DNA of 7,711 bases. It comes from Myxococcales bacterium (GTDB taxonomy: Bacteria > Myxococcota > Polyangia > HGW-17 > SLPX01). The stretch's first letter is position 1. Every line of letters begins with the position of its first letter. The stretch lies in contig SLPX01000106.1 in NCBI GenBank assembly GCA_007131745.1, positions 1-7,711 of the forward strand. Reading direction: 5' to 3'. The translations under genes and the position numbers were made by a program. Below are positions 1 through 4,528 of the stretch, one piece after another. Under the pieces are notes generated by a model. That model saw only the letters and a program-made list of their open reading frames with translations, was not told where the DNA came from and did not search any database.

Positions 1-317
1 ACCTCGGCAAGAGAACGAGCCACTTCAGCGGGATCGTCTTTCATCTGCCTCGGATTCGCGTAAATGGAAGGCACTTCCACGCTCACGGCCATCGGGCTTC
101 CATGCCTGTCCAAAATCCTCCCCCTTGTTGAAGAAAGGGTCACCCTGCTCTGGTACTGCCGGCGGGCAAGATCCTGCATCCGCTCGCCGTCTATGATAGC
201 AAGGGCAAACGCTCTGTAGACCATGACCGTCAGCGCCAACCCGAAAATGACGGCTGCAGTGTACAATCGTATTCGGATCCACTTCAATTTATGGGTGTCA
301 ACAGCTTCCCGTTGCAT
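1..317 (-). CDS. ftsI: Septal peptidoglycan transpeptidase FtsI (PBP3), N-terminal part, runs off left edge
   Basis: FtsI is the class B penicillin-binding protein that crosslinks septal peptidoglycan within the FtsQLB-FtsWI divisome. The window holds only the first 105 codons, read from the ATG at 317 down to the left edge. I translated a short basic cytoplasmic N-terminus (KLKWIRIR), one membrane helix at about residues 19-42, and then the start of the periplasmic pedestal with the motif RGRILDRHG at 66-73. SVEVPSIYANP follows at 79-89, which is the typical beginning of the class B PBP dimerisation domain. The transpeptidase domain with its SxxK serine lies outside the window. The ATG sits 2 bp after the ftsL-like stop codon and has a weak AGCAGG ribosome site. 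Order after mraZ-rsmH-ftsL favours FtsI over a PBP2 paralogue, although the visible part alone cannot separate them. Confidence 0.9.
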   Translation of the reverse strand, partial: MQREAVDTHKLKWIRIRLYTAAVIFGLALTVMVYRAFALAIIDGERMQDLARRQYQSRVTLSSTRGRILDRHGSPMAVSVEVPSIYANPRQMKDDPAEVARSLAE

Positions 318-319
318 CA

Positions 320-928
320 CTACCTGCTTCCAAACATTCCCGACCCGGTGCCTATTCTCTTGACCTCTTCGGGAGTGGGACTTCTCAACCCGAGACGATT
401 CCTCGCCAAATCTCCTATCCTTTTGGGATTTCTCAACAACGCATGCTCAACCGACAACTTCTGGTGGACGCTTTCCAATCTTCTCAGACGTTCCGCCTCG
501 ATCGACAACTCGTAGCCGATACGGACAATCCGCAAACGAACCCAGACTTGCGCCATACCCGCAGCGATACAAATCATCGCAACCAGCAAGAAAACCATGA
601 CCTTGGAAAACTGCCTGGGAGTTGCCTCCACCGGCAAAATCACCGGCGCTTCCTCCCCAACCACCCGGTCCTCGGAGTTGCCTCCTGTCGGCCGCTTCTT
701 CGTCCCCGAGCCCCCTATAGCCCGCCACTGTCCGGTATTCCACTCAGCCTGATTCGGTTCATCGTCATCCGCGAAAAGAACGGAAGGCTTCCCGGCCAGC
801 TTCTCGGATATGAGTTGCTTCGGACTTACAGCTTTTCTTCGAGCACGTTTGTTTGTCTTCAATCCCTTGGCCCGAACGCCGCAGCCAAGTCTACTTTCCA
901 TAGTTCCAAACGATATTATCCTACTCAC
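320..928 (-). CDS. ftsL: FtsL-like cell division protein with long N-terminal extension
   Basis: FtsL is a bitopic membrane protein that pairs with FtsB through a coiled coil and helps activate FtsWI. The 202-residue product has a basic, low-complexity, probably disordered cytoplasmic region (about 1-107), one transmembrane helix (about 109-130, V-M-V-F-L-L-V-A-M-I-C core), and a predicted coiled coil (about 131-165). It ends with a stretch typical of the FtsL tail, with N-P-K-R-I-G-D-L-A-R at 167-176, L-G-L-R, then P-T-P-E-E-V-K-R-I up to 192. E. coli FtsL is only about 121 residues, so the extra length is almost all N-terminal. I keep the GTG start at 928 because it overlaps the rsmH stop as GTGA and an AGGAGG site lies 5 nt upstream. 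An ATG nine codons later (at 901) is the alternative. FtsL is poorly conserved, so the call rests on topology and position between rsmH and ftsI. Confidence 0.83.
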   Translation of the reverse strand: MSRIISFGTMESRLGCGVRAKGLKTNKRARRKAVSPKQLISEKLAGKPSVLFADDDEPNQAEWNTGQWRAIGGSGTKKRPTGGNSEDRVVGEEAPVILPVEATPRQFSKVMVFLLVAMICIAAGMAQVWVRLRIVRIGYELSIEAERLRRLESVHQKLSVEHALLRNPKRIGDLARNRLGLRSPTPEEVKRIGTGSGMFGSR

Positions 929-1923
929 ACCTGCCTCCTCTCCAACACCCGCAAACGAGCGCTTCGACTCCTCGGATTCCGACTCAATTCCGCTCCACTC
1001 GGAACCCTGGGCTTGCGAAACACCAGGCGGAATTCACTTCTTGGAATGTCAATCTGACGCAACGGCAGACCCGGATCCACACTTCTTCCAGGTTCGGCAA
1101 GTTCGATGAACCTGCGCTTGACCATCCTGTCTTCGAGAGAATGAAAGGAAATCACCGCTAAACGCCCCCCCCTGGACAACCATGAAGGGGCTTCCGCCAG
1201 GAACGTCTCCAATTCTTCCAATTCCCGGTTTACCTTCATTCTGAGGGCCATGAACACTTTGGTAGCGGGATGACGCCTGGAAAGCGCGCACCTTTTTTTT
1301 CCAGCCGCTCGCTCTATTATCTGAGCCAGTTCAGCAGGGCTTATATTTTTTTCCGCTTTTTCGTCGATCGCTCTCTTGACAGCCTTTGCATACCTTTTTC
1401 CAAGGGGTTCCTCTCCCAATACCCTGAAAATCGTTCCGAGTTCGTCAACACTCGAATCACGAATCAAATCAGCGGCCGTTGGTCCCGATTCGGGATCCAT
1501 CCGCATGTCCAGGTCGCCTCTTGAATTGAAACTGAAGCCGCGTTTTTCATCATTCAGCTGGCGACTCGACAATCCAAGATCAGCGCAAACACCGGAAACA
1601 TCCCCGGGTTCAAAACCGCAAATTCTCAACACTTCGGACATTCTACCGAACCGATCCTTGAAGAGCTTCAACCTGTTTCCGTAAGATTTCATGAGTTTCC
1701 CGGCACGATTCACTGCATCCGGATCCCTGTCCATCGCCACCACGACACCGTCCGGAGCGCTGTGATCCAACAGGGCTCCTGTATGCCCACCCATCCCCAG
1801 CGTTACATCCACGTAAACCCCGCCGGCTCGCACCTGCAGGTTTTCCAATATCTCTTCGGTCATAACCGGCGTGTGCTCACAAGCCGCGCCGGGGGTTTGG
1901 GATCCGGTATCACACGAAAACAT
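925..1923 (-). CDS. rsmH: 16S rRNA (cytosine(1402)-N(4))-methyltransferase RsmH (MraW)
   Basis: RsmH methylates N4 of C1402 in the decoding centre of 16S rRNA, using S-adenosylmethionine, and acts in the cytoplasm. The 332-residue product is close to the usual 310-320. Visible family signatures are H-T-P-V-M (17-21), the SAM-binding loop D-V-T-L-G-M-G-G-H-T (39-48), D-R-D-P-D-A (65-70), A-D-L-G-L-S-S-R-Q-L (114-123), R-G-F-S-F (128-132), D-L-D-M-R-M-D (137-143), R-H-P-A-T-K-V-F-M-A-L-R (217-228), I-S-F-H-S-L-E-D (258-265), and the C-terminal N-P-R-S-R-S-A-R-L-R-V-L-E-R. I chose the ATG at 1923 because it overlaps the mraZ stop (TGATG) and places H-T-P-V-M near the N-terminus. The frame stays open 42 codons further upstream, but that part lies inside mraZ. 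A GGGAGG site lies about 11 nt upstream, a rather long spacing, so expression probably relies on coupling to mraZ translation. Confidence 0.97.
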   Translation of the reverse strand: MFSCDTGSQTPGAACEHTPVMTEEILENLQVRAGGVYVDVTLGMGGHTGALLDHSAPDGVVVAMDRDPDAVNRAGKLMKSYGNRLKLFKDRFGRMSEVLRICGFEPGDVSGVCADLGLSSRQLNDEKRGFSFNSRGDLDMRMDPESGPTAADLIRDSSVDELGTIFRVLGEEPLGKRYAKAVKRAIDEKAEKNISPAELAQIIERAAGKKRCALSRRHPATKVFMALRMKVNRELEELETFLAEAPSWLSRGGRLAVISFHSLEDRMVKRRFIELAEPGRSVDPGLPLRQIDIPRSEFRLVFRKPRVPSGAELSRNPRSRSARLRVLERRQV

Positions 1924-2381
1924 CAATGCTCGGACCTCCCTGCATCCACCGCTTCCACGATTCTCCGGAGATCCTTTCTTATATCCTCGTGTTCTCTTTT
2001 CCAGAGATCCCTGTTCCAAAGTTCGATACTTCCACCCATACCCGCCCACACCGCCTCATGCTCAAGGTCTGCATACTTGCGCAAATGAGGCGGTATCAAA
2101 ACCCTGCCCTGCTTGTCCATTGCCGCTTCGCATGCACTTGCCACAACCAGCCGCTTCAAGCGAACAACGTCCGGCTTGAAAGGAGAAAGAGCCAAAATGT
2201 CACCCACGAAATCTTTCCACAGTCGCACCGGGTAAATCGTAAGGCATTGGACTTCGGGATCCATGTTGGTCGTCACCACCAATCTTCCATCGTACTGGCC
2301 TGAAAGAATTTCACGAAACCGCGCGGGCAGGCTGATCCTGGCTTTTTTGTCCAGCGTATGTTCAAAGGTTCCGAAAAACAT
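1923..2381 (-). CDS. mraZ: Transcriptional regulator MraZ, first gene of the dcw cluster
   Basis: MraZ is a DNA-binding protein of the SpoVT/AbrB (swapped-hairpin) fold that binds short direct repeats upstream of its own operon. In E. coli it represses the dcw promoter. The 152-residue product has the expected two tandem half-domains. The first contains D-K-K-A-R-I-S-L-P-A-R-F-R (11-23) and the second C-E-A-A-M-D-K-Q-G-R-V-L-I-P (84-97), followed by A-V-W-A-G-M-G-G-S-I-E-L-W (110-122). The first motif has Ala where E. coli MraZ has Gly (D-S-K-G-R). The ATG at 2381 follows a GGAG site 9 nt upstream and gives the canonical M-F-F-G start. It is the leader gene of the minus-strand operon and overlaps rsmH by one base. 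Candidate MraZ boxes lie just upstream, so autoregulation is likely. Confidence 0.97.
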   Translation of the reverse strand: MFFGTFEHTLDKKARISLPARFREILSGQYDGRLVVTTNMDPEVQCLTIYPVRLWKDFVGDILALSPFKPDVVRLKRLVVASACEAAMDKQGRVLIPPHLRKYADLEHEAVWAGMGGSIELWNRDLWKREHEDIRKDLRRIVEAVDAGRSEH

Positions 2382-2443
2382 TCTTTACTACTCCATCTCT
2401 CCCACAGCGACTTTCTTTTACCCATTTGCCCATAATGAAAAAA

Positions 2444-2467
2444 CCACTTTTTTCCACTTTTTCCCAC
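2444..2467 (-). promoter_or_regulatory. MraZ operator: three GTGG boxes at 10-bp pitch
   Basis: Reading the minus strand, GTGG begins at 2467, 2457 and 2447, each followed or separated by A-rich sequence (GTGGG, GTGGA, GTGGT with AAAAA spacers). The pitch is exactly 10 bp, so the boxes lie on one face of the helix. E. coli MraZ is known to bind three direct TGGG-type repeats separated by 5-nt spacers, and this arrangement matches. A further GTGGG at 2405-2401, and ATGGG at 2433-2429 and 2425-2421, are off register and may be chance. Confidence 0.8.
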
Positions 2468-2479
2468 TATAGGATCTCC

Positions 2480-2507
2480 ATGATCCATCACCCGCTTCCC
2501 GTGTCAA
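2480..2507 (-). promoter_or_regulatory. Candidate sigma-70 promoter of the mraZ operon
   Basis: On the minus strand TTGACA (2507-2502) is a perfect -35 hexamer. After a 16-bp spacer comes GATCAT (2485-2480), which matches 4 of 6 positions of TATAAT. Transcription would begin near 2473, just upstream of the MraZ boxes. An alternative -10, TATAGT (2471-2466, 5 of 6), overlaps the first box but lacks a good -35 at the right distance. Either choice puts the repeats where a bound repressor would block initiation or early elongation. Confidence 0.55.
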
Positions 2508-2657
2508 GTTTTGAAAGAGACTATCCCACTAAAAACTCACAAGATCTCAGGGGGTTACATGTCCTACATCCTCGCACACGACTGAAGACAAAGTACCTCA
2601 TCGTCCGCCCGATCCACCATTCCCTGGAAGATCTTTTTGCCGGCATAAACCTCTCAA

Positions 2658-2677
2658 GGTGGTCTATAGTCACCACC
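2658..2677. repeat. Inverted repeat GGTGGT-N8-ACCACC, possible activator-binding site
   Basis: Two perfect 6-bp arms (2658-2663 and 2672-2677) flank an 8-bp centre that contains the palindrome CTATAG. No T-run follows, so it is not a terminator. Its centre lies about 118 bp upstream of the start predicted for the sigma-54 promoter candidate at 2760-2775, the usual range for an enhancer-binding protein site. A role as operator is inference only. Confidence 0.4.
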
Positions 2678-2705
2678 CAATTACTGTCACGATCCGTGAG
2701 CAAAC

Positions 2706-2750
2706 AAAAAAACCCAAAAAAAACAAACTGTTAAGAAAATATTTCAAAAA
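2706..2750. other. A-tract-rich, probably curved DNA
   Basis: On the plus strand A-runs lie at 2706-2712, 2716-2723, 2736-2739 and 2746-2750. Their centres are spaced about 10.5, 18 and 10.5 bp, so two neighbouring pairs are in helical phase. Such runs commonly bend DNA. The segment sits between the inverted repeat and the -24/-12 promoter candidate, where bending would help looping. This is inferred from sequence alone. Confidence 0.4.
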
Positions 2751-2759
2751 CCCTTTTCA

Positions 2760-2775
2760 TGGCATGGCAAATGCA
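2760..2775 (+). promoter_or_regulatory. Candidate sigma-54 (-24/-12) promoter of the deacetylase gene
   Basis: TGGCATG-GCAA-ATGCA fits the RpoN consensus TGGCACG-N4-TTGCW at all but two positions. The near-invariant GG (2761-2762) and GC (2773-2774) are separated by exactly 10 bp. The start would be near 2786, giving an 88-nt leader to the ATG at 2874. I found no comparable sigma-70 promoter on this strand between 2640 and 2873. Activity would require an AAA+ enhancer-binding protein, which is not encoded in the window. Confidence 0.5.
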
Positions 2776-2873
2776 TTAACTTCAATCGAAACGGAAAGGT
2801 TTTCCAGCACATTGCGTAAAAGAAACACATCCGTGGATTAGAAAACCTGCAACACTCGACAAAGAGGTTTGAA

Positions 2874-4109
2874 ATGAAAAAATCAATGTTCAAAAACCAC
2901 GTCTTTTCGATGTTTTCTGCTGTTGCGATCCTGGTCGCAGCCCCGTTTTCAGGCTGTGAAACAGCCTCGGAAGCGGACTTCGATGAAGACGAAGCCATAG
3001 AGGCGATGAATGAAGCTTATGCCGAACTGATGGCCACCGAGGGTAAAGCCGACGGCGCTACATGCTCCGGAGTGAGACCACCGGATAACGGCCCCTTCGA
3101 CAAGAGGATCGCTTTGACCTTTGACGACGGTCCGAATCTTTCACAGACCCCTAGAGTGTTGGAGGTTCTTAGAGCGCACAACGCCAAGGCTACATTTTTC
3201 GTCAATGGAAACCAGCTTCGTAGTGACGCGCAAAGAGAACTCTTGAGGGAAATGTTGGCTGACGGACACATCGTGGGAAACCATTCGCAAAACCACCCCA
3301 ATTCCGTGCAGGTTTCTTCTTCCAGGTGGCGGGAAGAAGTCCGGGAAACACATGAACTCATCAAACCTATCTTGGCGGAATTCGGTCAGACTCCAAAGTA
3401 TTTCAGGTTTCCTTTTGGTTCGGCAAATTGCAGTACCTATTCGACTGTAACCGATTTTGGATACCACGTAGTGGGCTGGCACATCGACACAGCGGACTGG
3501 TGCTTTCAGAACGCTACAGGCGGACGCGGCTATTGCGACCCACGCACCTTCCGCTGGATTCCTGACAGCTACCGAAATAATTATCTGGGCTTCACCCTTT
3601 ACCAGGCAAGGAGAAACGGAGGCGGCATTCTCCTGATGCACGATATTCACTCGTACACAGTGGAAAATCTGGACAGGATGCTGACACAACTCAGAAACGA
3701 AGGATTCACTTTTACAAACTTGGATGATGTAAACACCTTCCCGAACCTGAATGGACATCAACCTCCAAGGGATCCATGGGTCGGCGATCCCTGCCTTCAC
3801 CATGATGAATGCTATTTCAGTTCAGGCTCTGTGGAAGCTTTTTGTCACACTTTCATTGATGACATAACAGAAGAATTGAACGGCTTCTGCTCCCTGCCGT
3901 GCGACGGCTATTGCCCGGACATGCAGGGTACAGCTCCCACCTTCTGCATTCCTTCAGGCGATCCCACCACCGGGATCTGCGTGTCCCGGGCTTGGCCCAG
4001 CAATGAATCGTGTGCGCAAATACCAGGGACCTCACCACAATACAAGGACCGTTTCGTTTACGAAAGCAATGCACCGGACTCCACCCAGCTTGTGTGTGCA
4101 CCGGACTGA
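2874..4109 (+). CDS. Lipoprotein polysaccharide deacetylase (CE4/NodB) with Cys-rich C-terminal domain
   Basis: CE4 enzymes remove acetyl groups from GlcNAc- or MurNAc-containing polymers (peptidoglycan, chitin, PNAG) or O-acetylated xylan, using a metal ion. The 411-residue product starts with a basic/hydrophobic signal sequence ending in the lipobox-like F-S-G-C (Cys28). An acidic linker follows (about 31-57) and ends in E-G-K-A-D-G. The NodB domain (about 78-290) has all five motifs: T-F-D-D-G-P (82-87), H-S-Q-N-H (137-141), R-F-P-F-G (178-182), D-T-A-D-W (205-209) and L-M-H (254-256), so it should be active. The tail (about 300-408) carries ten cysteines, probably disulfide-bonded, and resembles cysteine-rich modules seen on secreted myxobacterial-type hydrolases. 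The ATG at 2874 has a GAGG site 6-7 nt upstream. The gene is alone between its own promoter region and a terminator, divergent from the wall-synthesis operon. The substrate cannot be read from sequence, and Phe at -3 of the lipobox is slightly atypical. Confidence 0.92.
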   Translation: MKKSMFKNHVFSMFSAVAILVAAPFSGCETASEADFDEDEAIEAMNEAYAELMATEGKADGATCSGVRPPDNGPFDKRIALTFDDGPNLSQTPRVLEVLRAHNAKATFFVNGNQLRSDAQRELLREMLADGHIVGNHSQNHPNSVQVSSSRWREEVRETHELIKPILAEFGQTPKYFRFPFGSANCSTYSTVTDFGYHVVGWHIDTADWCFQNATGGRGYCDPRTFRWIPDSYRNNYLGFTLYQARRNGGGILLMHDIHSYTVENLDRMLTQLRNEGFTFTNLDDVNTFPNLNGHQPPRDPWVGDPCLHHDECYFSSGSVEAFCHTFIDDITEELNGFCSLPCDGYCPDMQGTAPTFCIPSGDPTTGICVSRAWPSNESCAQIPGTSPQYKDRFVYESNAPDSTQLVCAPD

Positions 4110-4114
4110 TACCT

Positions 4115-4150
4115 GGATCCGAAATGCTTTCGTAACGGATCCGTTTTTTT
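4115..4150 (+). terminator. Rho-independent terminator after the deacetylase gene
   Basis: Perfect 7-bp arms GGATCCG (4115-4121) and CGGATCC (4136-4142) enclose a 14-nt loop. A G and seven T residues (4143-4150) follow directly. A smaller alternative hairpin, CGAAA-TGC-TTTCG (4120-4132), is nested in the same stretch. It begins 6 bp after the stop codon and should end the single-gene transcript. Confidence 0.9.
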
Positions 4151-4290
4151 CAACTCTCTCTGCTCTCTTTCAGCTCCGGCCCATGCTTTTTTTACGGGCA
4201 AGAGATCTCACATCAAAAACAGAGGGGGAAAATCATTCACAATAAACCGAATTCACGGCAAAAAATCGCTTTTTTTGCATCAAGGCATGA

Positions 4291-4319
4291 TTGACGGCGG
4301 GATTTAAGTCCTCTAATAT
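4291..4319 (+). promoter_or_regulatory. Candidate sigma-70 promoter of the TPR gene
   Basis: TTGACG (4291-4296, 5 of 6 to consensus) and TAATAT (4314-4319, 4 of 6) are separated by an optimal 17 bp. TCTAAT (4312-4317) is an overlapping alternative -10 with a 15-bp spacer. The start would be near 4326, leaving about 200 nt of untranslated leader before the ATG at 4529. Confidence 0.55.
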
Positions 4320-4395
4320 CCAGACGATATTGGCATTTGGACGATTCGAAAAAATAGAGTCTGGTCAGATTATCCAGGTTGTTGGGAGAACGGGA

Positions 4396-4455
4396 ATGAC
4401 AGGGGTTCGCCGGTCGTGGGGGCAGGGTCTGATGATTGAATCCCTTCTTCAATAA
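4396..4455 (+). CDS. Possible 19-residue leader peptide (speculative)
   Basis: The frame starts at an ATG preceded by GGGAG about 8 nt upstream and encodes M-T-G-V-R-R-S-W-G-Q-G-L-M-I-E-S-L-L-Q before TAA. It lies within the predicted leader of the TPR gene, in a different reading frame. Its last codons lie in a weak hairpin (ATTGAA/TTCAAT), so translation could affect folding of the leader. It has no run of a single regulatory amino acid as in classical attenuators. Ribosome site and position are the only support, so it may be chance. Confidence 0.2.
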   Translation: MTGVRRSWGQGLMIESLLQ

Positions 4456-4528
4456 TCTCTTTCTCTTTTCATTCGAAATCGTCCTTGCCGCAACTCAAGG
4501 TCCAACCATCAACGCCGTCGAGGAGCTC

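Larger units (their letters stand above)
2382..2873. other. Divergent intergenic region between mraZ and the deacetylase gene
   Basis: This is a 492-bp stretch without a convincing gene. From left to right it holds the mraZ ribosome site and leader, the three MraZ boxes, the mraZ promoter, about 150 bp with no recognised feature (2508-2657), a GGTGGT/ACCACC inverted repeat, a run of A-tracts, a sigma-54-type promoter candidate, and the deacetylase leader. The open frames across it begin without ribosome sites and resemble nothing I know. Confidence 0.7.
4151..4528. other. Intergenic leader region upstream of the giant TPR gene
   Basis: This 378-bp stretch contains no convincing protein gene. 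It holds an A/T-rich inverted repeat (GCAAAAAA 4258-4265 with TTTTTTGC 4271-4278), a sigma-70-like promoter (4291-4319), a possible 19-codon leader ORF (4396-4455), and a weak hairpin ATTGAA/TTCAAT (4435-4440 and 4448-4453). The ribosome site of the downstream gene ends it. Nothing recognisable lies in 4151-4257. Confidence 0.6.

Noticed and set aside
443..1057. Plus-strand 204-codon ORF opposite ftsL and rsmH
   Set aside because: It is antisense to two well-supported genes, and its composition (Ser/Pro/Arg/Leu-rich) is that of a shadow frame.
1924..2049. Upstream extension of rsmH (start at 2049 instead of 1923)
   Set aside because: The extra 42 codons lie fully inside mraZ in another frame. 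The family motif H-T-P-V-M should be near the N-terminus, and the ATG at 1923 overlaps the mraZ stop.
2521..2703. 60-codon minus-strand ORF in the divergent intergenic region
   Set aside because: It begins with TTG, has no ribosome site, and the translation shows no recognisable motif. It also crosses the candidate regulatory repeat.
3141..3803. Minus-strand 220-codon ORF opposite the deacetylase gene
   Set aside because: It is antisense to a gene with five intact catalytic motifs, and no domain is visible in the translation.
4258..4278. A/T inverted repeat GCAAAAAA/TTTTTTGC
   Set aside because: The stem is almost all A-T, there is no following T-run beyond the arm, and no gene ends beside it. 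I could not support it as a terminator or operator.
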